From contig JASJCA010000003.1 of the NCBI GenBank assembly GCA_030066215.1, positions 42,354-106,353 of the forward strand: a DNA stretch of 64,000 bases, given 5' to 3'. The notes beneath the pieces were generated by a model that saw only the letters and a list, made by a program, of their open reading frames with translations, made no database searches and was not told the DNA's origin. The position numbers and the translations under genes are program-made. Origin of the DNA: Rhodobacter sp. GTDB lineage: Bacteria > Pseudomonadota > Alphaproteobacteria > Rhodobacterales > Rhodobacteraceae. Position 1 is the stretch's first letter. Every line of letters begins with the position of its first letter. This document shows positions 10,601 through 18,190 of the stretch, one piece after another.

Positions 10601-10998
10601 CCAAAGATCAATGCGTAGTTGCGAAAATCGACCGGCGTCCGGCTGGACACCTTGCCCGCGATCACCGGGATCGCCCAGACCCGCCAGGCGCTCAGCGGGT
10701 CGTTGGGGTTGGCGATCCAGACGACGCGGCTGTTGCCGTAAGGCTCGACCGTCAGCCAGCGCCGGAAGGTCGGGATGAAAACCTGGCCGGAATTCAGCGA
10801 TGTGCCCAAAAACGCGTAGGCACCGCCTGCCTGCCAGCTTTGCTCGAGCGTCAACGCGGGCGCCAACCCGGTCTCGGTGGCTGGCGGAAGATAGGCAAGC
10901 CTCTGGTTCGGAAACGCACCGCCCGAATCGGCGCCGAGATAAAGCCCCGCCTGGCTGCGGACAAAGCGGAATGCGCCCCTATCCGGGACGTCAGGCAT
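7660..10998 (-). CDS. 1,112-residue beta-rich protein of the LysM cluster
   Basis: It begins MPDVPDRGAFRFVRSQAG at ATG 10998 and overlaps the stop of the upstream 404-residue gene by 8 bp, so the two are probably translationally coupled. There is no signal peptide. The first 150 residues or so look like a beta-trefoil or lectin-like module (GAFRFVRSQAGLYLGADSGG, later YGNSRVVWIANPNDPLSAWR). This is a resemblance by eye only. The middle is mixed alpha/beta. The last 300 residues have long amphipathic strands (FALDFDLNLGTLGAYASN) and end in a Pro/Asp/Gly-rich tail. I see no LysM repeat, metal site or nucleotide-binding motif. Its position between the small beta proteins and the giant LysM gene suggests a structural or binding partner. 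Family not recognised. Confidence 0.85.
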   Translation of the reverse strand: MPDVPDRGAFRFVRSQAGLYLGADSGGAFPNQRLAYLPPATETGLAPALTLEQSWQAGGAYAFLGTSLNSGQVFIPTFRRWLTVEPYGNSRVVWIANPNDPLSAWRVWAIPVIAGKVSSRTPVDFRNYALIFGPGCGVGADNASASLVFTAGTAPASITLGSADGTTQVPVVTGPVSIPLFSSDDWGSFAFRAEFALNDQGTEHLDAMDCGLRYFYPTPAIPGTFSSLRHRVFDLAAGQGTSVALDATIDPMRPLDTDRTQFLFAGGAPQLGSFYRTNLSAPMALTPSTTPKPSRLIFALRPRTANPGSGDPMYLVPDGSFAFGPGHGVPNDPVPELLCGISGPEYVKTVPKMTLTFVAGQPAFAPVFDPNQQEQPKPTEAPRLTAAATTAWASLTAEDEQPEYYAQPHGAYLFGHQDQGQANSNGTNPYLPYFPVQAGTLPKTGESANADPALTSYPLAPYAGATSGLTALSRMEVQVLSQERRAIVYDISKKVAKQPVFSAAAPEAETAVCKAGTPQGLIAEFQADGQGGCDSTVWKHLKLALSADTTLLALDGIQDPLRSALLTPQQFFVASNPAAMASHIGANNAIHIEDWKFLFATDDWSRHGTVMIIKHVPKTLRELVADSSTWILADQFNSNVAATQAQLQEIVANIPADSDFDNFRKIVDDPNWNGILFFNAFVPLKSLPPQLEGLAAGIDPSLFKAHHIGINQTAVSPDLVQQKSSLFGLIYYTKTAQLSTTTFDFNVLSLKVLFRNSGIAAFSSEIQVALNTLFATEVTQLKAESNVIKLQGVYQKHGDTHAYVFSETRPTVFDANDDEVLASVTINKATFATLVGTEAETSDQVQTRFSFWGSMAFVEQQVPAGDGKTMPCDLFSYDALAFSNLLLHMDFARAQPSDRTFTFDAAKMAFDASTSITREHALARHFPMSIKRMLTAGEGSKSIADLGYMTLSTQLDSSQPSGTWFALDFDLNLGTLGAYASNAGLVVSIALAWSPSSYGLKVFAGLKLPMSSGAKNEISIEGVIKITMYARQLFYNDKAFIMKLTGIALKLLGKQLPPGGAFDFYIFGDPDPAAGANSLGWYGAWIKDKPKTSPDDDPIGAKEPPITIGGGN

Positions 10999-12205
10999 TG
11001 GTCACGTTAATCGCATCGCCCGCAAGCACCGGGAAGTCATAGACATCTTGGCTTGCGACATTCGGCTCTGCGGAGTCGGCGATGTACATTTGTGCAAAGC
11101 TCTGCTGGAGGCCGTTCAGTCCGCCGGCGTTGGCGAGCGTGGGGATGTAGCGGACGTATTTGTTGTGGAATCCCACAACGCTCAGCCCCTTCAATCGTGG
11201 CATCATCGAATAGCGCGACAACAGGTCCCGTGCGGTGGTTCCGATCGGTACGTAGACCGACTGGCCGTTCACGAAGACCAGGACTTCGGGGATCAGGACG
11301 GTTCGCCCGCGGAAAAAACCGGTCGAGACTTCGGGGGCGAAATCACCGCCAGCGTAATAGGTACCCGTTGCGGTATCGAGGTCGGCCAACGTGTCCGCGC
11401 CCAAGATCGCCGCGGCGTTTCTCAGGTTGGTCGATCCGGACTGGTTTCCGGGCGGGAAGGTCCCGGGGTAGCAAATCCGCAAGTGGCGGCGGCGAAAGGC
11501 GGTGCTGCGGAAGTCGATAAGGCCCCCGGCGCCGCCAGGCGGGGCGTCCACTGACGGGATCGCCAGTGACGACAAAAAACCGTCGAAGCCCAGGACTTCG
11601 CCCGCGGTGCCGACCGTGCTGACGACCTCGATAGAGACCTCTCCGGCGGACACGTAACCATGCGCCACTTGCGGCGGGCCGCCGGGGATCAGTTGGTTGA
11701 ACTGCGGCGCCATTCGCAGGCGCATTCCCGGGTATAGGTCCACGTAGGCTTGCGGCGGCGTCGCACTCGACACAAACGAGTAGTTGAACAGCAGCGATTC
11801 CGCGAAGGTCGCCGGTGTGATCGAGGCAAAGTGTGCCCGCAGCATCGGCACCGCGCCGGGCGTGACATATTTGCCTTCGATCGCCTCGATCTTTTTGATC
11901 AGATCAATGAACGCGGCGGCAACCGCGGCGCGTCCGGCGCCGAATTCGAACACGGTGTCCTGCAGCACAAAATTGACGACCTTTTTCGGCGTAATGGTCG
12001 GCTGATAGGTGTATTGCACGGCCATATAGTCATTTTCGGCCAGCGCTATGCTCTTGTCCGGCAAGTTCGCTTCGATGAACAGACTGAGGTCGAGCTTTTG
12101 GGTCAGCTTAACCGAGCCTGTCATGGTGAGGTAGACGAACAACTCTCCAGCTTTGGCGTTCAGCGCAACGTTACCGCCTGTTCCGAAGCCATAATTCTGT
12201 GCCAT
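10991..12205 (-). CDS. 404-residue protein with a C-terminal SLBB/beta-grasp-like segment
   Basis: ATG 12205 (MAQNYGFGTGGNVALNAK) is preferred over an in-frame GTG at 12214 because a GAGGTG sequence lies about 9 bp upstream of the ATG. The N-terminal half has hydrophobic strands (AGELFVYLTMTGSVKLTQKL) and a helix around residues 80 to 105. Near residue 305 there is VFVNGQSVYVPIGTTARDLL, which has the look of SLBB or other beta-grasp domains that bind ligands or polysaccharides. That assignment is inference. There is no signal peptide. Its stop overlaps the start of the 1,112-residue gene. Function unknown. Confidence 0.82.
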   Translation of the reverse strand: MAQNYGFGTGGNVALNAKAGELFVYLTMTGSVKLTQKLDLSLFIEANLPDKSIALAENDYMAVQYTYQPTITPKKVVNFVLQDTVFEFGAGRAAVAAAFIDLIKKIEAIEGKYVTPGAVPMLRAHFASITPATFAESLLFNYSFVSSATPPQAYVDLYPGMRLRMAPQFNQLIPGGPPQVAHGYVSAGEVSIEVVSTVGTAGEVLGFDGFLSSLAIPSVDAPPGGAGGLIDFRSTAFRRRHLRICYPGTFPPGNQSGSTNLRNAAAILGADTLADLDTATGTYYAGGDFAPEVSTGFFRGRTVLIPEVLVFVNGQSVYVPIGTTARDLLSRYSMMPRLKGLSVVGFHNKYVRYIPTLANAGGLNGLQQSFAQMYIADSAEPNVASQDVYDFPVLAGDAINVTNA

Positions 12206-12322
12206 GCTACCCACCTCTTAGGACGGCGCAAAGGACGACACCCGCCGGACGCAGGTCATGCGCGGCGCAACGGGTGCCGAGAGCGTGTTTTGACGGCGGG
12301 GTCGGGTTTCCCGCCTCTGGCG

Positions 12323-12634
12323 TCAGCCTTGATGTGCGGTATTCAGGGTTACCTGAACGGTCGCCGGGTTGTTGGGGTTGGTGACGTTGGTGATCACCAT
12401 CGGCGCCCCGCCGAATTTCGTCATCGTGAAGTAGTTCTTGAACGGGTCGATGGTAATCGGCATCGACGGCGGATTCTCCCAGGACGAGCACTGGATCATC
12501 ACCGAGGCCACTTCCTGCACGCTTTGGTTGGTGATGTTCAATGTCTGATCGACGCCGCCCGAGGTCTGAAACTGATGCGGGGTCGGGTTCGACAACGTGG
12601 CGGTTTGGCTCTGAGGGACAGAGGTGTCAGGCAT
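12323..12634 (-). CDS. 103-residue beta-rich small protein of the LysM cluster
   Basis: The start MPDTSVPQSQTATLSNPTPH is at ATG 12634. The protein is Asn/Thr/Pro-rich and all-beta in appearance, without a signal peptide. It contains KFGGAPMVITNVTNPNNPA. The two other small cluster proteins have closely similar segments (NFGGTPLFVMNNSNPEASPA and CDGKFLNVTNSTPSG), so the three probably share one beta-sandwich fold. Spacing is 117 bp to the downstream 404-residue gene and 228 bp from the upstream gene, so it may have its own promoter. Not recognised as a known family. Confidence 0.75.
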   Translation of the reverse strand: MPDTSVPQSQTATLSNPTPHQFQTSGGVDQTLNITNQSVQEVASVMIQCSSWENPPSMPITIDPFKNYFTMTKFGGAPMVITNVTNPNNPATVQVTLNTAHQG

Positions 12635-12862
12635 GAAATAGCTCCCTTAGTATATGCGGCCCGTCTGGGGCTCATTGATCTCTATCGACATCTCAATACC
12701 TGGCACCTAAACGCTTCAAATAAAGACAATTTTGAGAATCGACACGCATAGGTAGCGTATCGACCCCCGCAGTAGCGTGTCAATAAACAAACGCCGTGGC
12801 CACCGATTTTCCGCGGTGTAGCGGAGAGATTTTTGGTCTGCGAAGTGGCCACGTCTGCGCGC
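12635..12862. promoter_or_regulatory. AT-richer intergenic region with paired GTGGCCAC sites
   Basis: This 228-bp gap is visibly more AT-rich than its surroundings. It holds two copies of the palindrome GTGGCCAC (12796-12803 and 12845-12852) about 49 bp apart. It lies upstream of the minus-strand 103-residue gene, so a promoter with an operator pair is plausible. No convincing -35/-10 pair was assigned. Confidence 0.35.
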
Positions 12863-13465
12863 TCACTCGGCATATTCATGGCGCGTTTTGTACTTCACCA
12901 AAGCAGCACCGCCATCGGCGGCATGCACGGTGACGTCCAACAACCCGCCGGCCAGAGTGGTCCAGGGCACCACGTGGTCGCGCTGTCCCACGGAGATGGA
13001 CTTTCGGAAGGTCTGTTCGGATTGTTCGAGCCGCGCCTCGACAGTGATCTCGACATCTCCGGTGTTCTCGGCCGTCAGACAGCTTTCGAATGTCGCCAGC
13101 GTCGAAAACACCGTCCGCTCGTCAGCCTGCAGCTGTGCCGAACCGTTTATCACCTGTGTGCTGGTCTCCAGCTCGTCGGCGCTGTGGCTTAGCAAGCTCG
13201 AGATGTCCTCAACCTCTTCGACTGTTGTGGGTGTGGCCAGGCCGTCGTTGCTCTCCAGACCGCTGACAACCGCCAGGATGTTGGCCGGGCTCGCCTCCGG
13301 GTTCGAGTTGTTCATAACAAACAGTGGCGTACCGCCAAAATTCATCGGAAGGACGAACTGGCCCGTGGCTGGCAACTGCTGGAATTCCTTCCAGTTCGCA
13401 CCCGAGGAGAATGCGGTGAACGCCGCCTGAAAGGTCTTGCTGAGATTCACGATCTGCAACACCAT
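12863..13465 (-). CDS. About 200-residue beta-rich small protein of the LysM cluster
   Basis: The first good start is ATG 13465 (MVLQIVNLSKTFQAAFTAFS). The frame continues upstream to a TTG at 13561, only 5 bp after the preceding gene's stop. The extra segment (HTQFATYGGTY) looks protein-like, so the real start may be upstream. Residues 40 to 70 carry NFGGTPLFVMNNSNPEASPA, shared with the other two small proteins. An acidic stretch (TTVEEVEDISSLLSHSADEL) follows, then strands typical of an immunoglobulin-like or jelly-roll fold. There is no signal peptide. Function unknown; start uncertain. Confidence 0.75.
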   Translation of the reverse strand: MVLQIVNLSKTFQAAFTAFSSGANWKEFQQLPATGQFVLPMNFGGTPLFVMNNSNPEASPANILAVVSGLESNDGLATPTTVEEVEDISSLLSHSADELETSTQVINGSAQLQADERTVFSTLATFESCLTAENTGDVEITVEARLEQSEQTFRKSISVGQRDHVVPWTTLAGGLLDVTVHAADGGAALVKYKTRHEYAE

Positions 13466-13565
13466 ATAGGTGCCGCCATAGGTTGCGAATTGCGTGTGAC
13501 GTGTGGGTTTCAATTGCGCGCGGCCGCCGAGTTCCTGACTATTGGCGACAAGTAACGCCAAGATC

Positions 13566-14108
13566 TCAGGCCGCCGGCACCGCAACGACAGCAATGGCAG
13601 CGCCAAGGCCGCTTGGGGTCGAGTTGGTGACGTTCAGGAACTTGCCGTCGCAGGCCATCGTCGTCTGGAACGGCGTGGCGCCGACGGGCACTTCGTACCG
13701 TTTCGGATCGGAAGTCTCGGCGCCGCACCACACCAACGTGTCGGCGGGATGCAACGCCGAGGTGTTGTAGATCGTCAGATTCATGGTCTGTCCGGCGGTC
13801 GTCGGGAATTGCGTGCTGAACCCCGTCGCCAGACGCGTCCCGCCGAGGATCACGCCCGACAAAGCAGGTCCGCCGCTGGCCGAGGTATTCTTGACCACAA
13901 GGTCCGGTCCGTTGCCGAGCCACGGTCCCAGCCACTGGGTCTTGCCGCCGACAATGCTGCCCCGGCTGGCGATTGCGCCAAGGGACGCGCTGTAGCTGCC
14001 GCCCGCTTTCGCTTCCTCGACGACCAGTTGGACCATCACGGTGGGCACGTCCTTGGTGCTGATCGTCTTGCTTTCGCCCGGCGTGAGCTTGAATGCCTCT
14101 TTCACCAA
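13566..14108 (-). CDS. 180-residue beta-rich protein, first gene of the LysM cluster
   Basis: It begins MVKEAFKLTPGESKTISTKD at ATG 14108. The protein is mostly beta strand, Gly/Ser/Thr-rich, with only two cysteines (VWCGAETSD and TTMACDGKF). These could pair, but the protein has no signal peptide. The end (CDGKFLNVTNSTPSGLGAAI) aligns by eye with the shared segment of the other two small proteins. It is the most upstream gene of the cluster, and the 136 bp before it (14109-14244) should hold the cluster promoter. Family not recognised. Confidence 0.78.
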   Translation of the reverse strand: MVKEAFKLTPGESKTISTKDVPTVMVQLVVEEAKAGGSYSASLGAIASRGSIVGGKTQWLGPWLGNGPDLVVKNTSASGGPALSGVILGGTRLATGFSTQFPTTAGQTMNLTIYNTSALHPADTLVWCGAETSDPKRYEVPVGATPFQTTMACDGKFLNVTNSTPSGLGAAIAVVAVPAA

Positions 14109-14244
14109 TCCACTCCCTGAAATCTCATCAATGCTCCGCCAGGATCGGTTACTCTGTGCCGCTTGGCAAGAACTTCAGCGTCCGGGGCAAGGCGCCTGTC
14201 GGTGGCGCAGGCTGCCTGTCGGTCCACATACGCCGATCGGCTCG

Positions 14245-15108
14245 CTACCCGAAAAGCGCCTTGAACCGGTCGACGCAGAGCCGGAAGCCGTCTTCGAAAT
14301 TGCCGTTGCCGGGGTGATAGACGCTTTCGAACGAGATCGCGCCGTCGTAGCCGTCGGCCCGCAGCGCCTTGGCGATCGGCTCGAACTGATCGGCCAGCTG
14401 GCCTTCGCCCAAGCGCCGTACCTCCAACGTCGCGCGCGGCGTGTCGACCTGGACGTCCTTGATGTGCACATGTCCCAGATAGCCGCCGCGAACCGCGTCG
14501 TAGCCGTCCGGCCAGGCGCGTTCGTGGCACCAGCAATTGTTTGCGGGATCCCACAGCACCTGCAGCACGTCGCTGGCGCCGAGGTCGTCGATCAGCTTGC
14601 GCGCGGTGTAGTTCGAATTGACCATGGTGCCGTTGCCGGTCTCCACCACCAGCTTAAGCCCCGCGTCCCGGGCAACGTCGCAGGCCGGCGCGATCAGGGG
14701 CAGGGTGGCGTCCCAGGCGCCATGCGCCACGTTCCACTGTTCGGCGCCGTTTCGGCCCCAGAGGATCTGTTCCTTCTTGTTGGTCATGATCCGCACCAGC
14801 GGGCTGCCCACGACGTGGGCCATCTCGATCACGCGCTTCAGCGCGTCCATGTGCCGGGTGTGGTCGGCGTCGCCGGGGGCGTTCGCCGTAGTCAGCCCGG
14901 CGAAGATATGCCGGGACAGGCACGACACCGGCTTGCCGCGGTCCTTGAGCAGCCGGTCGATCTCGGCGATCTCGGCCCGGCTGTGGTCGCCGACCTCCGT
15001 GTCGCCGACGAATTGCAGCTCGGCATACTCCAGCCCGAACTCGTCCATCACGTCGACCGCATGGCCCAAATCCCGGCTGATGCCGTCGCAGATCACCCCG
15101 AGTTTCAT
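14245..15108 (-). CDS. Sugar phosphate isomerase/epimerase-type TIM barrel
   Basis: The 287 residues match the AP-endonuclease-2/xylose-isomerase-like TIM-barrel family by pattern: an N-terminal MKLGVICDG strand, VVETGNGTMVNSNY, LWDPANN, GHVHIKDV and AISFESVYHP near the C-terminus. Glu, Asp, His and Glu in these motifs are the usual divalent-metal ligands. Enzymes of this family isomerise or epimerise keto sugars and sugar acids. The ATG overlaps the stop of the upstream dehydrogenase in an ATGA arrangement, so the genes are co-translated. With the dehydrogenase and a Gfo/Idh/MocA enzyme next door, a sugar-acid or polyol pathway is likely. The substrate is unknown. Confidence 0.88.
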   Translation of the reverse strand: MKLGVICDGISRDLGHAVDVMDEFGLEYAELQFVGDTEVGDHSRAEIAEIDRLLKDRGKPVSCLSRHIFAGLTTANAPGDADHTRHMDALKRVIEMAHVVGSPLVRIMTNKKEQILWGRNGAEQWNVAHGAWDATLPLIAPACDVARDAGLKLVVETGNGTMVNSNYTARKLIDDLGASDVLQVLWDPANNCWCHERAWPDGYDAVRGGYLGHVHIKDVQVDTPRATLEVRRLGEGQLADQFEPIAKALRADGYDGAISFESVYHPGNGNFEDGFRLCVDRFKALFG

Positions 15109-16004
15109 CGCGCGGCCTCCCGGTGCAGTTCGGCGCCGACGATGCCCTCGATCACCCGTGTGCAGACCCAGTTGTCGCCATCGGGAAACTTGCTTCGCCC
15201 GGCGTGAAAGATCTGCATCGCCGCCGCCGCGGTGTGCATCGGCACGCCCAGTTCCTCGGCGAAGCCCATCGAGATCGTCAGGTCCTTGTGCATCGTGTTG
15301 ATGTGGCTGCCGGTGCCCTCGAACTGCCGGTCGATGATCTTTTGCAGCGCGTTCGAGGTGATGCCGCAGCCGCCCGAAGAGGTCGAGACCACGTCGTAGA
15401 GGACCTGCCCCGACACGCCCGCCTTCGCCGCCAGCGCCGCCGCCTCAAAGGTGGCCGAGAACATGGCACCCAAGAGAGACTGCAGGATCGCCTTGACCAC
15501 CTGGCCTTGCGGAGCGGCAGTGCCGACCCGATGGATGCTCGACGACACCGCCTGCATCACCGGCGCGTATTGGTCCAGCACCTCGGGCGCGCCGGCCGCC
15601 ATCATCGTCAGCGTGCCGCCCTGGGCGCCGGGAAAGCCGCCCGAGACCGGCGTGTCGATCAGATGGATGTTCGAGCCCGCCATCGCCTCGGCGATCTCGC
15701 GCCCCTCGCTGGGCTTGATCGTCGCCGACAGGATCACCGCGCCGCCGGGGGCCATGTGCCCGACCAGCCCGTCCGGCCCCAAAATCACCGATTTCGCCTG
15801 ATCGCCGTTCATCACCATCACGAAGACCGCGTCCGCATTGGCGCCGACTTCGGCCGCATCCGCCGCCGCCTCGCCGCCCATCGCTGTGAAGGCTGCCATC
15901 CGGTCCGCGCTGAGGTCGAGCCCCGTGGTCCGAAACCCATTGGCGATCAGGTTCTTGGCCAGGCCAGAGCCCATGTCACCCAATCCGATCACACCTGCAC
16001 GCAT
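15105..16004 (-). CDS. NAD(P)-dependent beta-hydroxyacid dehydrogenase
   Basis: The 299 residues have the 3-hydroxyisobutyrate/tartronate-semialdehyde/L-threonate dehydrogenase architecture. The Rossmann motif GLGDMGSGLAKNL lies at residues 7 to 19. The substrate motif DTPVSGGFPGAQGGTLTMM lies near residue 137, and the catalytic lysine is in GQVVKAILQSLLG near residue 187. The usual KxxxN pattern reads KAILQ, a Gln in place of the conserved Asn, which might shift substrate preference. It oxidises a 2- or 3-hydroxy acid with NAD(P)+. The neighbours suggest an L-threonate-like or other sugar-acid substrate, by inference only. It overlaps the downstream isomerase by 4 bp. Confidence 0.9.
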   Translation of the reverse strand: MRAGVIGLGDMGSGLAKNLIANGFRTTGLDLSADRMAAFTAMGGEAAADAAEVGANADAVFVMVMNGDQAKSVILGPDGLVGHMAPGGAVILSATIKPSEGREIAEAMAGSNIHLIDTPVSGGFPGAQGGTLTMMAAGAPEVLDQYAPVMQAVSSSIHRVGTAAPQGQVVKAILQSLLGAMFSATFEAAALAAKAGVSGQVLYDVVSTSSGGCGITSNALQKIIDRQFEGTGSHINTMHKDLTISMGFAEELGVPMHTAAAAMQIFHAGRSKFPDGDNWVCTRVIEGIVGAELHREAAR

Positions 16005-16201
16005 GCCGTCGTCCTCCCTGTCCGCCCCGCCGGGGCCCTGTCGTTCGGCGCCCGAAGGCGCGCCTGGTGCGGGGATTTCATCGCACCCGTCGGGTGCGCC
16101 GGGCGCGTCCAGAAGACTCCTCGCTGCCCGGAAACCCGGCCCCTGTGACGGGGCCCGGATGCCCCATGACTACGCGCCGCCGGGCCGAATGGAAAGCCGC
16201 C

Positions 16202-17200
16202 TCAGACCGCATCCGCCAAGGCGTAGTCCACCGGCTCGGCGGCCCCAGTGCGCATCGACCGCTCTGCCGCCCGGGCCACCGCCTCGGCCACCAGACCGTC
16301 CTGCACCGAGGGAAACGCCGCGCCGGTCTCCAGGTGGTCGAGATAGGCCGCAAGCTGTGCCGGATAGGTCGCCCGGACCCTGTCGTACCAATGCGCATGG
16401 CCGCCGCCCGACACCACATGCGCTCCCTTGTAGAGCGCCACGTCGACGGCCACCGGGATCCGCGCCTGCACCATGCCCGCCGAGCCGGCGATCTCGATCC
16501 GCTCGTCATAGCCATAGCCGGTGCGGCGGCTGAAATTCATCTGGCAGAACGCGCCCGACTGCATCCGCAGCGACAGAACCGCCGTGTCCACATCGCCGTG
16601 GCGCGCATAGCCGGGCTCGAAGAGGCAGGCGCCCTGCGCGAAGACCTCGGCCGGCCGCGAGCCCGACAGCCAGCAGGCGAGGTCGAAGAAATGCGCGCCC
16701 TTGTCACGCATCATGCCGCCCGAGGCGGCGATGTAGCCCGCCGCCGGCGCCGACTGGGTGCGCGAAGTCAGAACCATGGTCTCGACCGTGCCCACGTCGC
16801 CGGCTGCCACATGGGCCTTCAACGCCAGGTACTGCGCGTCGTGGCGGCGGTTGAAGGCAAGCCCCGTCCGCAGACCGGCCGTCTTTGCCGCGCGGGCCGT
16901 CTCGACCGCCGAGTCCAAATCCACGTCGATCGGCTTTTCGCAGAGAAACGGCAGGTTGGCGGCGATGCAGGCGCGGGCGACGGGGCCATGCGCCTCGGTT
17001 GGCGTTGCGATGATGGCGAAATCGCATCCCGCGGAAAGGCCGTCGTCGAGCGTCGCACTGGATGCCGCGGCGCCCAAGGCCGCGGCCCGCCGGACATCCG
17101 TATCGACGACAAACCCAAGGTGCGCCCGCGCCGATTGCGCCAGGCATTCGGCATGGACCTTTCCGATGAACCCCGCACCGATCAAAAGTGCCTTCAGCAT
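16202..17200 (-). CDS. Gfo/Idh/MocA family oxidoreductase
   Basis: The 332 residues begin MLKALLIGAGFIGKVHAECL, with a GxGxxG dinucleotide site at residues 8 to 13. EKPIDVDLDSAVETARAAKT near residue 93 is the family's hallmark Glu-Lys-Pro, with the catalytic Lys. DKGAHFFDLACWLSG near residue 170 supplies the conserved Asp and His. Such enzymes oxidise or reduce sugars, inositols and related polyols with NAD(P). A 197-bp gap separates it from the downstream dehydrogenase. The divergent PanB-like gene starts 106 bp upstream on the other strand, so the two probably share a regulatory region (17201-17306). Confidence 0.9.
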   Translation of the reverse strand: MLKALLIGAGFIGKVHAECLAQSARAHLGFVVDTDVRRAAALGAAASSATLDDGLSAGCDFAIIATPTEAHGPVARACIAANLPFLCEKPIDVDLDSAVETARAAKTAGLRTGLAFNRRHDAQYLALKAHVAAGDVGTVETMVLTSRTQSAPAAGYIAASGGMMRDKGAHFFDLACWLSGSRPAEVFAQGACLFEPGYARHGDVDTAVLSLRMQSGAFCQMNFSRRTGYGYDERIEIAGSAGMVQARIPVAVDVALYKGAHVVSGGGHAHWYDRVRATYPAQLAAYLDHLETGAAFPSVQDGLVAEAVARAAERSMRTGAAEPVDYALADAV

Positions 17201-17306
17201 ACGTGGCTCCTTCGGCTGCCATCAAACGCCGGAGTGCACGGCCTGGCAAGGTTGCGCCACTGATGCCCACCTTCTAAGCCTTGGACCGCGCAACAAGGAC
17301 ACGCCC

Positions 17307-18128
17307 ATGAAACGCATCTACGACTGGGCCGCGCGCCCGCAGACCCGGAACTACACCGCCGCCGATCTGCGCGCTCTGAAGGGCCGGCGCGTGCTGACCC
17401 AGACCACGGCGAACTCGGCCGAAGAAGCGTCGGCCGCCTGGGACGCCGGGCTCGACCTGATCATGGGCAATTGCCAACATGCCGCCGAGGTGCGCGCAGG
17501 CGGGCCGCAGATGTTCTACACCGCCGCGCTCGGGCTGCCGGATTTTCCCACCGAGCGCGATGTGCTGACCGCCGCCTTCGCGGCGATGCAGGCCGGCGCC
17601 GACAGCGTCTATACCGCCCGCGGCCCGCATATCGTCGAATTGCTCGCGCGCGAAGAGATCCCGGTGATGTGCCATCTCGGCCTGGTGCCGCGGAAATCCA
17701 CTTGGAAGGGCGGCCTGCGCGCCATCGGCAAAACCGCCGAAGAGGCGCTGGCGCTATGGCAAGACTTTCGCACCATGGAGGATGCCGGCGCGTTCAGCGT
17801 CGAGGCAGAGGTGATCTGCGCGCCGGTCTTGGCCGAGATCAGCCGGCGCACGACACTGGTGACATCTTCGCTCGGCTCGGGCTCGGGCGGCGACATCGTC
17901 TATCTGTTCCAAAATGACATCTGCGGCGAAGCGCCCGACCGCCCCCGCCACGCCCGCGCCTTCGGCAACCTGCACGCGCTCTACGACCGGATCCGCAGCG
18001 AACGCCGCGCCGCGCTGGCGGCCTTCAAGGCCGCCGCCGAGGCCGGCACCTATCCTGCACCGGTCGAGAGGGCGGGCATCGCCGACGAAGAGCTGGAGCG
18101 GTTTCGCGACGCGTTGGGGTCGGCGTAG
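17307..18128 (+). CDS. PanB-like (ketopantoate hydroxymethyltransferase superfamily) TIM-barrel enzyme
   Basis: ATG 17307 gives 273 residues (MKRIYDWAARPQTRNYTAAD). Order of motifs follows PanB: RVLTQTTANSAEEASAAWDA, DLIMGNCQHA, PVMCHLGLVPRKS, TAEEALALWQDFRTMEDAGA, AEVICAP and a final QNDICGEAPDRPRHARAF. The catalytic Glu of the PanB VLECVP motif is matched by the Glu in EAEVICAP. The metal-binding Asp of the PanB GDS motif appears to be Asn here (MGN). The protein is therefore probably a retro-aldol or lyase relative and not pantothenate synthesis PanB. Annotation pipelines might instead call it a PEP hydrolase/PEP mutase superfamily protein. It diverges from the Gfo/Idh/MocA gene. Confidence 0.75.
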   Translation: MKRIYDWAARPQTRNYTAADLRALKGRRVLTQTTANSAEEASAAWDAGLDLIMGNCQHAAEVRAGGPQMFYTAALGLPDFPTERDVLTAAFAAMQAGADSVYTARGPHIVELLAREEIPVMCHLGLVPRKSTWKGGLRAIGKTAEEALALWQDFRTMEDAGAFSVEAEVICAPVLAEISRRTTLVTSSLGSGSGGDIVYLFQNDICGEAPDRPRHARAFGNLHALYDRIRSERRAALAAFKAAAEAGTYPAPVERAGIADEELERFRDALGSA

Positions 18129-18190
18129 GCGCTCGAGGTTCGGATTTTGGGTGAAATTCTGGTCAGGAGCGGGCGGGCTCCGGTTTAATC

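Noticed and set aside
1..14108. Prophage or contractile injection system
   Set aside because: No sheath, tube, baseplate, AAA ATPase, terminase or integrase is recognisable; LysM repeats alone do not show a tail.
17307..18128. True pantothenate PanB
   Set aside because: Metal-site Asp appears replaced by Asn and there is no panC or panD neighbour; sugar-acid genes surround it.
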